16,066 bases of DNA from Allomuricauda sp. (lineage in GTDB: Bacteria > Bacteroidota > Bacteroidia > Flavobacteriales > Flavobacteriaceae), in assembly GCA_028289745.1 (NCBI GenBank), contig JANQOD010000105.1, positions 1 through 16,066 of the forward strand. Reading direction: 5' to 3'. Made by a program: the position numbers and the translations under genes. A model generated the notes under the pieces. It saw nothing but the letters and a program-made list of their open reading frames with translations. It was not told the DNA's origin and made no database searches. Below, one piece after another: positions 1 to 7,154 of this stretch (the first letter of the stretch is position 1; each line of letters opens with the position of its first letter).

Positions 1-3000
1 TTTAAAATCTCGATTTCCTGTTCGTTGTTCTTGAACAGTTCGGGCTTGGTCAAAATGGGGGTCTTATAGCGGTCGGTGTTAGTGGTGCTCTCCCGTTCCT
101 TTTTTTCACCCTGCTTTAAGGTGGCGTTCTCTAATTTCAACAATTGATGCTGAATATAATTGGCCCTGTTCATCGTTCGTTTCGTAATTCCGTTTTCCAA
201 TAAATAGTTCTCGAAATTTTCCATTTGTTGTACCAATTTCTTGGCCAAATCACGGTCAGATTTGTCGATCATGTCTTGCAACTGCTGCTCCAATCTTTGG
301 CGTATCAACTGTTGTTGTTTGTATATTTCATAGATTTCTTTCAGCTCTTCTTCGCCCATGCCGTCGCCCGATTGCCCGTTCTGTCCGTTTTCTCCATCAC
401 CTGCATTCTTGCCGTCTTTGCCATTATTACCGTTTTGGCCCTTTTGATCTCCCTTCTTGCCCCCTTCTTTTTCTCCTTGGCCCTCTTGTTGCCCATCGCT
501 TTTTTCTCCAGATTCCGAATCTTGTTCTCCCTTGCCAGATTGGCCCATCTGTCCCATCTTTTCATTCAATTGGCTTTGGCCCTCAATGATATCCGGCAAT
601 TGAAAGTCACTGCCGCTTTGTCCAGAGCCACTGCCCTGCTGCATGCTCATCTGCATATTGTCCAAGATATTCGCCAAAAAATCGGCCAGGGCATTGCCGG
701 CATTGATGACATATTGTTGATAGGCGGCCCCTTGATATATCTGGTTCTCTGCAATGCTTTCCAACGATTTGTCAATGTTATAGTATACCTCGGTGACCTG
801 TTCGTTCACAAATTCAGATAGTTCTACGCGGCGCAGCGACAACGCAAAAAGGCTGTCATCAACATGCTCAAAAAGGTTTCGCAACTCATTTTGTTCTCGC
901 ACCGTCTCAGAGAAATTCGAAATATCGACATTGGCCTGTTCCACACGATCAAAGAGGCTTTCTTGCTTAAAGGAGAAGATGACCAGATTATCCAGTATCT
1001 GCCGCAGCATTTCGGCGTCTTCAGCAATCGATGAACCACCGCCCATAGCGGCACCCTGCTGCAGGTTCTCGCTCATCTCCTTCATCTTCTGTGCCGCCGA
1101 CTTTTGCTTTTGTGAGGCCTTGTTTTGGGCATTCTGCCGCTCTTGGTCCTGTGACGGTTCTTCCATGCCTTCGTGCTTCTCGATTTCTTCCAAGGCCTCT
1201 TGCTGGTCTTGTTCGATCCCTTCTTGCTTGTCTTTGTCAATGTCGAGATCTAGGGGTTTTTTCAGGTCTTGGTTATCTTTCTTCAGCTCATCGAGCTCTT
1301 TGCTGAGGTCGTTAAACGCTTCGTTGAGTTTTTTCTGTTCGCTGTTCGAATTTTCTTCCCCTATCTTCTTTTTCGACAATTCTTCTTGTTCCAAAGCCAA
1401 TTTCTCAAGCTCTTGTGACAGTTGCGAAGCCTTTTCGGTCACATAATACCTTTTGGTGAGTTCTAAAAGCTGTTCAAGATTGCGTTGGTTCTTGCCCTGT
1501 TGTTTGCCCAGTTCTTCAAGTCGTTTCTTGAGGTCGTCTTCCTCTATCTTATCGGCGATCTTGCTCAGTTCTTCGAGCAGTTTCGCGTTCTTTTTGGCCT
1601 CCATTTCCTGGCGTTCCAACCGTTCTTTCAACAACTCGTTGAGTGCATCATCCCTTTCTTGTTTGTCGAGACTTTCTTTAAGCTGTTTGCTGAACTTCTG
1701 CATCATATCTTCTTGCTGCTGCTGCTTGCGCAGAAAGTTCTTGATCTCGTTCTTGTCATTGAAGTCAAAGCCCTTTTGCTCTTTCTGTTTTTCGTTGATC
1801 TTTTCAAGTTCGCCTTTTTGCTCTTTGAGTTTTTCAATCGATTTATCAAAATTGTCCAGAACAGATTCCTGAAACTCCAAGTCTTTGTTTTTCAGTTCAT
1901 TATCAGAGTACAGTATCGTACTGAACACTTGGCTTCTAGTTACTTTTCCACCTCTTAACCCATCATTGTCGACCACCTCAAATACCAATTGGTATTCATT
2001 TCCGGCCTCGACATCCAGTCCCGAAGGGAAGGTGTAGAAAAACTGTTGCACATTGCTCTTGGGCCGTTGCAGCACCAGTCTTTGCCGTTGCTCAGGATTT
2101 TCTTTTGGGTTACATACCACTCGAATCTCATCGACCAGATAATCGTCTGACACTTGTCCTGAATAATACGATTCATTCAGGTTCAATGAATCAAAAGCCT
2201 GCTCGACTTTTATCTGCGGACTTGCATCGCGTACTACTTTTAAGCTATACTCCAAAAATTCGTGGTTCTTGACATTTTCATTGCTGGTCGAAAGGCCATA
2301 GTCAAGGTTCCTGTAAATGCGCTTGCCCAGTGAAAAAGCATCGCCATCTCGCTCAAAGGCCAACAGCGTATCGGCCAAATGAAGGTCGATGCGTTCGGTG
2401 TTCTTTCCCTTGATTTTCCAAATGGTCTCGGTGCCCTCAGGAAAGGTTGCATTGCCCGTTCCTTTCAAGACCTCTGATGTTCTGCCGGTATAGGCAGGGT
2501 ATCGCAGGTGTAACTCAAAATCTTGTAACGAAGGGGTCGGTAGGCTGATGATGGTATAGGTGCGCGAGCGGAATCCGTTGGCTGAAAAATAAAACTCCGT
2601 CGCCTTTACCGGGGCCGTGAACCGGTGTTCGAAGACCCCCTCCTTTTTTTGCAGCAGCCATTGTTGGCCATCGACCACGATGTATACATCTTCGGGCTGT
2701 ATCTTTCCCTCTGTCATCATCTCTACCAACAAGGGCTGGTCATCAAATATCCTGAGCTCATCGTTCAGCAATAGAAATTGAAACGGAGCGGGCGGCTCAT
2801 AGGCCAGGTCATAATTGACGACACGCTCGTAAGACCCAAAAAACGATCCGAGATTGCCCGTCAGTGCGATAAGGGCAATGAGCACCAAGGGAATGAGTCC
2901 GTATTTCGCGTACTTCAGATTTTCCTTGAAATCAATGGCCTGTACAAAGGGCACGGTGTCGAGCTGGTGCGAACGTTGCTCGATACTGGCCAGCAACAAT

Positions 3001-3365
3001 TCAGATCTTTCCTCATCTTCGGCGAGTTCAAGCAGGTTGTAGAGCTTGTCATCGACCTGTGGAAAGTGTTTTCCGATGAGCAATGAGGCTTCTTTGTTTG
3101 AAATGCCCTTTTTGAGCCGAAACAGATAGAACAGGGGCGTGAGAATGAAGCGATAGAGCAAGAAGGCCTCAAAGGCCACGACCATGAGCAATACTAGCAA
3201 TCGCGCCGTAGAACCCATCCACAGAAAATATTCCAAAGAAAGCGCGGCCAAAAAGAAGAGCAAGCCGAATGCGAAAAACAACAGCAGGCCCTTTACCAAA
3301 AGTTTCCGGTAGTATTTTGAAACGAAGCCGTTCAGCTTGTCAAGTATCTTATGGTAACTGCCCAA
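1..3365 (-). CDS. DUF4175-like membrane and coiled-coil protein, C-terminus cut by window edge
   Basis: An uninterrupted minus-strand frame of about 1,121 codons runs off the left edge. I read it by hand; there is no stop in the window. Order of parts: two membrane segments (about residues 22-41 and 55-74), a third at about 155-170, a beta-rich region to about residue 470, then a long Lys/Glu/Gln coiled coil, then a Gly/Gln/Lys-rich low-complexity stretch encoded around 400-560, and a helical tail. This layout matches the large DUF4175-type proteins of Flavobacteriaceae, often annotated only as 'ATPase' although no Walker motif is visible. The function is unknown; a cell-envelope scaffold is inference. 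An in-frame TAG at 3372-3374 (minus) limits the start to ATT 3368 or TTG 3365; TTG is preferred and there is no ATG nearby. From memory of family lengths, only some tens of residues are missing. Confidence 0.85.
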   Translation of the reverse strand, partial: MGSYHKILDKLNGFVSKYYRKLLVKGLLLFFAFGLLFFLAALSLEYFLWMGSTARLLVLLMVVAFEAFLLYRFILTPLFYLFRLKKGISNKEASLLIGKHFPQVDDKLYNLLELAEDEERSELLLASIEQRSHQLDTVPFVQAIDFKENLKYAKYGLIPLVLIALIALTGNLGSFFGSYERVVNYDLAYEPPAPFQFLLLNDELRIFDDQPLLVEMMTEGKIQPEDVYIVVDGQQWLLQKKEGVFEHRFTAPVKATEFYFSANGFRSRTYTIISLPTPSLQDFELHLRYPAYTGRTSEVLKGTGNATFPEGTETIWKIKGKNTERIDLHLADTLLAFERDGDAFSLGKRIYRNLDYGLSTSNENVKNHEFLEYSLKVVRDASPQIKVEQAFDSLNLNESYYSGQVSDDYLVDEIRVVCNPKENPEQRQRLVLQRPKSNVQQFFYTFPSGLDVEAGNEYQLVFEVVDNDGLRGGKVTRSQVFSTILYSDNELKNKDLEFQESVLDNFDKSIEKLKEQKGELEKINEKQKEQKGFDFNDKNEIKNFLRKQQQQEDMMQKFSKQLKESLDKQERDDALNELLKERLERQEMEAKKNAKLLEELSKIADKIEEDDLKKRLEELGKQQGKNQRNLEQLLELTKRYYVTEKASQLSQELEKLALEQEELSKKKIGEENSNSEQKKLNEAFNDLSKELDELKKDNQDLKKPLDLDIDKDKQEGIEQDQQEALEEIEKHEGMEEPSQDQERQNAQNKASQKQKSAAQKMKEMSENLQQGAAMGGGSSIAEDAEMLRQILDNLVIFSFKQESLFDRVEQANVDISNFSETVREQNELRNLFEHVDDSLFALSLRRVELSEFVNEQVTEVYYNIDKSLESIAENQIYQGAAYQQYVINAGNALADFLANILDNMQMSMQQGSGSGQSGSDFQLPDIIEGQSQLNEKMGQMGQSGKGEQDSESGEKSDGQQEGQGEKEGGKKGDQKGQNGNNGKDGKNAGDGENGQNGQSGDGMGEEELKEIYEIYKQQQLIRQRLEQQLQDMIDKSDRDLAKKLVQQMENFENYLLENGITKRTMNRANYIQHQLLKLENATLKQGEKKERESTTNTDRYKTPILTKPELFKNNEQEIEIL

Positions 3366-3383
3366 AATCGTCTATATTTAATA

Positions 3384-3411
3384 CCAAGATACCCGATATT
3401 GCACGATCGGG
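3384..3411. promoter_or_regulatory. Divergent intergenic region with small hairpin and weak minus-strand -7 box
   Basis: The 65-bp gap between the divergent DUF4175-like gene and alkB holds a 6-bp inverted repeat, CCCGAT (3392-3397) and ATCGGG (3406-3411). Read on the minus strand, 3391-3384 is TATCTTGG, one mismatch from the Bacteroidetes -7 box TAnnTTTG. No good -33 box was found for it, so the promoter call is weak. The hairpin could be an operator or may be chance. Confidence 0.3.
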
Positions 3412-3430
3412 CTGAAAAAGTTGTGTTAAA

Positions 3431-4504
3431 ATGGACGATTGGAAAGATTTGCGCTACCTAGCGGCCTTTACCATACCCCTCTCGGCGGTAATCAGCCTGT
3501 ATTTCAAGGGGGCATGGAGCTATTTCACCCCAGTGTACGCCTTTGTGCTGATCCCGGTCTTGGAAGTGTTGCTGCCGCAAGACGCCAGTAACCTTGACAG
3601 CGAGACGCGCAAAGAAAAGGAAAAGAGCCGCTTTTTTGACTGGTTGCTCTACCTCAATCTGCCCATCGTGTACGGGTTGTTGGCTTACCTGCTTTGGGAT
3701 GTTTTTCACCATTCTTATGCCCTTTATGAGCTAGTGGGGCTTTGTCTTTCACTGGGTGTTGTGCTCGGTGTCAACGGCATCAATGTGGGCCATGAACTGG
3801 GGCACCGCCAACAGACCGCTGAACGTTTTCTGGGGAAAGCCCTGCTCTTGCCCTCGTTCTATATGCACTTCTATATCGAACACAATTTTGGGCACCACGC
3901 CCATGCGGCCACTGCCGAAGACCCTGCCACCGCAAAATATAACCAATCGGTATATTCTTTTTGGTTCACATCGGTGACACGGCAATATGCCAACGCTCTA
4001 AAAATTCAACAAAAGCTTCTGCAAAATGCCGGTAAAGGGTTTTTCTCGATTCAGAACGATATGCTCTGGTACCTTGTTTTTCAATTGGGCTATCTCGTGA
4101 CCGTATTCGCGCTTTTCGGCGCTATCGGACTTTGGTTTGCCCTGGGGGCGGGAGTAGTCGGATTTCTGCTGTTGGAGACCGTGAACTATATCGAGCATTA
4201 CGGACTCATGCGCAAAAAGCTGCCCTCTGGGCGCTACGAACGGGTACGGGAGTGCCATTCGTGGAACAGCAACCATGTCATCGGCCGTATCGTGCTCTAT
4301 GAGCTGACCCGTCACAGCGACCACCACTACAAATCGGCCAAAAAATACCAGGTGCTGGAATGTCACGATACCTCGCCCCAAATGCCCTATGGTTACCCGA
4401 CCAGTATGGTGCTTTCGTTGGTGCCCCCGTTGTGGTTCGCCATTATGAATCCGCGTATTCCCGAAGAGATGAAACCCGATACCGATTCGCTTTCGCTGGC
4501 CTGA
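3431..4504 (+). CDS. alkB: Alkane 1-monooxygenase (AlkB-type integral-membrane di-iron hydroxylase)
   Basis: The 357-residue protein carries the complete histidine signature of the AlkB branch of membrane di-iron oxygenases: HELGH at 121-125, EHNFGHH at 150-156, the NYIEHYG motif at 252-258 that separates AlkB from plain desaturases, and RHSDHH at 294-299. Hydrophobic helices lie near residues 12-48, 70-90, 100-118 and 212-250. Family members oxidise the terminal carbon of medium-chain alkanes in the inner membrane, with electrons from rubredoxin and rubredoxin reductase. No rubredoxin is fused or adjacent, so the electron donor must lie elsewhere, and the native substrate could be an alkane, fatty acid or related lipid. 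The gene is divergent from the DUF4175-like gene and ends 35 bp before gltX, which has its own promoter. Length is a little below that of the Pseudomonas enzymes. Confidence 0.9.
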   Translation: MDDWKDLRYLAAFTIPLSAVISLYFKGAWSYFTPVYAFVLIPVLEVLLPQDASNLDSETRKEKEKSRFFDWLLYLNLPIVYGLLAYLLWDVFHHSYALYELVGLCLSLGVVLGVNGINVGHELGHRQQTAERFLGKALLLPSFYMHFYIEHNFGHHAHAATAEDPATAKYNQSVYSFWFTSVTRQYANALKIQQKLLQNAGKGFFSIQNDMLWYLVFQLGYLVTVFALFGAIGLWFALGAGVVGFLLLETVNYIEHYGLMRKKLPSGRYERVRECHSWNSNHVIGRIVLYELTRHSDHHYKSAKKYQVLECHDTSPQMPYGYPTSMVLSLVPPLWFAIMNPRIPEEMKPDTDSLSLA

Positions 4505-4521
4505 TGCAATCACTATCTTTG
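4491..4521 (+). promoter_or_regulatory. Bacteroidetes-type promoter for gltX
   Basis: TATCTTTG at 4514-4521 fits the -7 consensus TAnnTTTG exactly. TTTC at 4491-4494, one mismatch from TTTG, lies 19 nt upstream at the correct -33 spacing. The expected start of transcription is near 4528, giving a short leader before the gltX ATG at 4540. The -33 box overlaps the end of alkB, so gltX need not depend on alkB transcription. Confidence 0.6.
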
Positions 4522-4539
4522 CTGGCAAAATACTGAACT

Positions 4540-6132
4540 ATGACCAATGTGAGGGTTCGTTTTGCCCCCAGTCCGACCGGACCGCTACATATCGGTGGGG
4601 TGCGCACCGCACTCTTCAATTACCTGTTCGCCAAAAAACACGGCGGCACTTTTGTGCTCCGCATTGAAGACACCGATCAGAGCCGCTATGTCGAAGGTGC
4701 AGAGCACTATATCATCGAAGCGTTAAACTGGTGCGGTATTCCCTATGATGAAGGGCCTTCATCTTTGGTGGCTTCGACTACGCTCAGCCACCATGACAAT
4801 TCAGAGAAATTGGGGCCTGAGGGTAATCGAAAACCAGAAAAAGGTGGTTTCGGCCCCTATCGCCAGAGCGAGCGCAAGCAGTTGTACCGTCAATATGCCG
4901 ATGAACTGGTTGAAAACGGCCATGCTTATTACGCCTTTGATACGCCCGAAACGTTGGATTTTCACCGAAAAGACCACAAGGCCAAGGGCAAGACCTTTAT
5001 CTACAATTGGCACAACCGGTTGAAACTGACCAATTCGTTGTCGCTTTCAAAAGAAGAGGTGCAAGCGAAGTTGAATGCCGGTGAGGCCTATGTGATCAGG
5101 TTCAAATCGCCGCAAGATCGTCAACTGGTACTGCATGACGTGGTTCGGGGCGAAATCAATATTGATACCAACATTCTCGACGATAAGATCCTGTTCAAGA
5201 GCGATGGCATGCCCACCTACCACTTGGCCAACATCGTTGACGATCACCTGATGGAAATTACGCATGTTATCCGTGGCGAAGAATGGCTGCCCTCATTGGC
5301 CTTGCATAACTTGTTGTATGAAGCCTTTGGGTGGCAGAAACCCATTTTTGCGCATTTGCCGCTGATCCTCAAACCGACCGGTAAGGGAAAATTGAGCAAG
5401 CGCGATGGTGAAAAGGGGGGCTTCCCCATATTTCCACTGTCGTGGGAAGATTCTATGGGCTATCGCGAAGCGGGCTATTTTCCAGAAGCGGTGGTCAACT
5501 TTTTGGCGCTCTTGGGATGGAACCCCGGTACGGAACAAGAGCTCTTTTCACTCAAAGAATTGGTGGATGCCTTTTCACTTGAGCGGGTGAACCGATCAGG
5601 GGCACGTTTCGACCCCGAGAAGACCAAATGGTACAATCACCAGTGGCTGCAGCGACAAAGCGATAGGGAGTTGGCCCATTTATTTATGACAGTGCTTGAG
5701 AGTCAAGAGATCCCTACCTCGATGGCCGTCGGGGTTCAGAATGACGAATACGTTGAAAAGGTCGTATCGCTTATCAAAGAACGGGCAGATTTTGTGCAGG
5801 ATTTCTGGAAGCTGGGCGATTATTTCTTCATGGCCCCGGCCACCTACAATGAAAAAGCGGTCAAAAAGCAGTGGAAGGAAGACACCCCGGCCATCATCAA
5901 ACAAGTAGGCGAGGTGTTGAATACTCTTGGGGACTTCTCTTCTGCCAACATCGAAAAACAAGTCAAGGAGTGGATCGCTGCACAAGAGCTTTCTTTTGGT
6001 AAGGTGATGCCCCCCTTGCGATTGGTAATCGTGGGCGATATGAAAGGGCCACATCTGTTCGACATTATGTCGCTGTTGGGTAAAAAAGAGTGCTTATCAA
6101 GAATCGATGCCGCCATAAAGGCTTTGGGTTAG
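4540..6132 (+). CDS. gltX: Glutamyl-tRNA synthetase with an in-frame repeat-derived insertion
   Basis: This class I aminoacyl-tRNA synthetase charges tRNA-Glu with glutamate in the cytoplasm. The N-terminus RFAPSPTGPLHIGG (residues 7-20) holds the HIGH-type ATP motif, GPYRQSER is at 105-112, and the KMSKS-type loop reads KLSKRDG from Lys284. A C-terminal helical anticodon-binding domain follows. The protein has 530 residues, about 25 more than the roughly 505 I expect for flavobacterial GltX. The excess sits at residues 74-103, between DEGP and FGPYRQSER, where homologues have about five residues; its DNA contains a palindrome related to a repeat found again at 6333-6348. All catalytic motifs around it are intact, so the enzyme should be functional. 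The last codons and stop are duplicated downstream at 6441-6455. Confidence 0.97.
   Translation: MTNVRVRFAPSPTGPLHIGGVRTALFNYLFAKKHGGTFVLRIEDTDQSRYVEGAEHYIIEALNWCGIPYDEGPSSLVASTTLSHHDNSEKLGPEGNRKPEKGGFGPYRQSERKQLYRQYADELVENGHAYYAFDTPETLDFHRKDHKAKGKTFIYNWHNRLKLTNSLSLSKEEVQAKLNAGEAYVIRFKSPQDRQLVLHDVVRGEINIDTNILDDKILFKSDGMPTYHLANIVDDHLMEITHVIRGEEWLPSLALHNLLYEAFGWQKPIFAHLPLILKPTGKGKLSKRDGEKGGFPIFPLSWEDSMGYREAGYFPEAVVNFLALLGWNPGTEQELFSLKELVDAFSLERVNRSGARFDPEKTKWYNHQWLQRQSDRELAHLFMTVLESQEIPTSMAVGVQNDEYVEKVVSLIKERADFVQDFWKLGDYFFMAPATYNEKAVKKQWKEDTPAIIKQVGEVLNTLGDFSSANIEKQVKEWIAAQELSFGKVMPPLRLVIVGDMKGPHLFDIMSLLGKKECLSRIDAAIKALG
4759..4848 (+). repeat. Palindromic repeat-derived insertion inside gltX
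   Basis: The segment encodes the extra residues 74-103 of GltX. It contains GGTGGCT (4767-4773) and AGCCACC (4786-4792), a perfect 7-bp inverted repeat around a 12-nt loop. The core CTTCGACTACGCTCAG (4772-4787) matches the reverse complement of the intergenic 6333-6348 at 15 of 16 positions. Its length is a multiple of three and it has no stop in the gltX frame. The exact borders are inferred from protein comparison by memory and may be off by a few codons. Confidence 0.7.
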
Positions 6133-6190
6133 TGTCATTTCGAACCCTGATCACAGTGAAGGGTGGGCAATCTAGATTTCTCGTCGCCCC
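6112..6190. repeat. Direct repeat copy R1, including gltX 3' end
   Basis: The block from TAAAGGCTTTGG in the last gltX codons (6116) through the stop codon to TTTCTCG (6183) recurs at 6441-6507. The 55 nt from 6129 to 6183 match the second copy with a single difference (G at the GGGTGGGC position, A in R2). R1 also forms the left half of the inverted-repeat element described separately. Confidence 0.9.
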
Positions 6191-6249
6191 TCCATCCCTC
6201 TCGATAGCTCTCGGGAGCAATCGGTATAACGGGGCGCTGTCGAAATGAC
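6134..6249. repeat. Inverted-repeat element directly after gltX
   Basis: GTCATTTCGA (6134-6143) and TCGAAATGAC (6240-6249) are perfect 10-bp inverted repeats about 116 bp apart. Nested inside are CGCCCC (6185-6190) and GGGGCG (6231-6236), with an inner CTCTCG/CGGGAG-rich hairpin around 6197-6217. There is no room for a transposase gene. The layout suggests a small non-autonomous palindromic repeat, of the sort scattered between Bacteroidetes genes, starting two bases after the gltX stop. The transcript could fold and act as a 3' stabiliser or terminator; this is inference. Confidence 0.7.
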
Positions 6250-6332
6250 TCGATCAGCTATGTTCTGCTTGTTGTGGCAACGGTATGCCCACTACCCGCC
6301 CAACACCTTTTCTTTGGTTCGGGATGCCTGCC

Positions 6333-6348
6333 CTGAGCGCAGTCGAAG
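6333..6348 (-). repeat. Dispersed repeat unit CTTCGACTGCGCTCAG
   Basis: On the minus strand this reads CTTCGACTGCGCTCAG, differing from the gltX copy at 4772-4787 in one base. It is flanked by CCC and GGG, giving a weak imperfect palindrome. From memory, this 16-mer type is common between genes in Bacteroidetes. Confidence 0.75.
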
Positions 6349-6433
6349 GGTTGGACAAGCAAAAGAAATGAACAGTCCCTATCCATTGCAGCGTTGAATA
6401 CTCGAAAAGGGGACAGGCCGCTTGGGATCCAAT

Positions 6434-6513
6434 ACGGCCCTAAAGGCTTTGGTTAGTGTCATTTCGAACCCTGATCACAGTGAAGGGTGAGCAATCTAGA
6501 TTTCTCGGCGCCC
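6434..6513. repeat. Direct repeat copy R2 with a remnant of the gltX tail
   Basis: TAAAGGCTTTGG at 6441-6452, followed by TTAGTGTC, copies the last gltX codons and stop with one base lost, then 55 nt follow R1 with one mismatch to TTTCTCG at 6507. The offset from R1 is about 325 bp. The right-hand partner of the inverted repeat is missing here, so R2 is a truncated copy. Confidence 0.85.
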
Positions 6514-6540
6514 TCTCTCCCTTCCAATCACTGTAGGGAG

Positions 6541-7107
6541 CTATCGTTTTTTTGCTATCAAAAACAGCGAATCGGCCTCTTCGAATTCGGCGTACCGTTC
6601 CACTAAAAGAATCTCGAAATGCTCCTCAAAAAATGTGGGCAATGCGCTTTCTGAGTGGTAGTTTACGAATAGGCCCTTGAAGATTTCAGCGCCTTCCCCC
6701 CGCCAAAACGAATGGCAAACAATGCCATTGGGGCCCAAAATCTGATGCTGCCTCGCAATGGAAACCGTCAATTCATCATCCCTTAGATGGTGCAACACTT
6801 TGTTGGAATAGATCCCCTCAAATTTTTTGTCCGTGACCAGGGTAATGGCATCCAGTTCAAGAAAATGCCCCTTTGGATTGTTGGCTTTAAGGTGCCCGAG
6901 AAATTCTTGGGAGTTATCGGAGCCTGTGACCTGATAGTCTTCTTTTAAGATATTCCAATCGGTGCCCGGCCCCGTGCCGATCTCGAGCAGGGTGGCCTTT
7001 GGTGGCAAGAATCGTTTTAGTTTTTTGATCAGTCTGCCCCCGTTGACCCCTTCGGCCAACCGAATGTATTCTGTTACGGATTCTTTGGTCTTATAGTATT
7101 CGGACAT
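6541..7107 (-). CDS. Class I SAM-dependent methyltransferase
   Basis: The 188-residue product has the Rossmann-type methyltransferase core: motif I LLEIGTGPG at 40-48, the acidic residue that contacts the SAM ribose at Asp64 (TGSD), and a motif IV-like region with SNKVLHHLRD at 101-110, as in the Methyltransf_11/25 groups. The substrate cannot be predicted. I start at ATG 7107; an in-frame ATG at 7182 would add 25 basic residues, overlap the hydrolase gene by 28 nt and spoil the normal N-terminus. The 47-bp gap to the hydrolase stop holds a boundary element (E6) on the strand of the gene. It converges on gltX across the repeat-filled gap. Confidence 0.85.
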   Translation of the reverse strand: MSEYYKTKESVTEYIRLAEGVNGGRLIKKLKRFLPPKATLLEIGTGPGTDWNILKEDYQVTGSDNSQEFLGHLKANNPKGHFLELDAITLVTDKKFEGIYSNKVLHHLRDDELTVSIARQHQILGPNGIVCHSFWRGEGAEIFKGLFVNYHSESALPTFFEEHFEILLVERYAEFEEADSLFLIAKKR

Positions 7108-7119
7108 TGGTTTGGTTTT

Positions 7120-7142
7120 TATGTGCCGCAACGGTCTTGTCT
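7120..7142 (+). repeat. Boundary element E6
   Basis: The plus strand reads GCCGCAACGGTCTTGTCTG, aligning without gaps with E1, E2, E5 and E7 around AACGG. It sits between the hydrolase stop and the methyltransferase start. Read with the genes it is GACCGTTGCGGC, upstream of an ATG. Confidence 0.5.
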
Positions 7143-7154
7143 GCGTTTGTTGTT

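Larger units (their letters stand above)
6133..6540. other. 408-bp non-coding convergent gap of repeats
   Basis: This gap lies between the convergent ends of gltX and the methyltransferase. It holds the inverted-repeat element (6134-6249), a CTGAGCGCAGTCGAAG unit at 6333-6348 related to the gltX insertion, the second direct repeat copy (6441-6513) and a 6-bp stem CTCCCT/AGGGAG (6517-6522, 6535-6540) abutting the methyltransferase stop. I see no credible gene in it. Confidence 0.8.

Noticed and set aside
400..560. Repeat array or CRISPR-like tract in the low-complexity region
   Set aside because: The repetitiveness comes from Gly/Gln/Lys codons in the DUF4175-like frame; there are no regular repeats and spacers.
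225..1958. Several open plus-strand frames rich in Ser, Leu and Phe
   Set aside because: They are antisense to the Lys/Glu/Gln coiled coil of the DUF4175-like gene in the same register; the residue bias is the mirror of that gene and no motif supports them.
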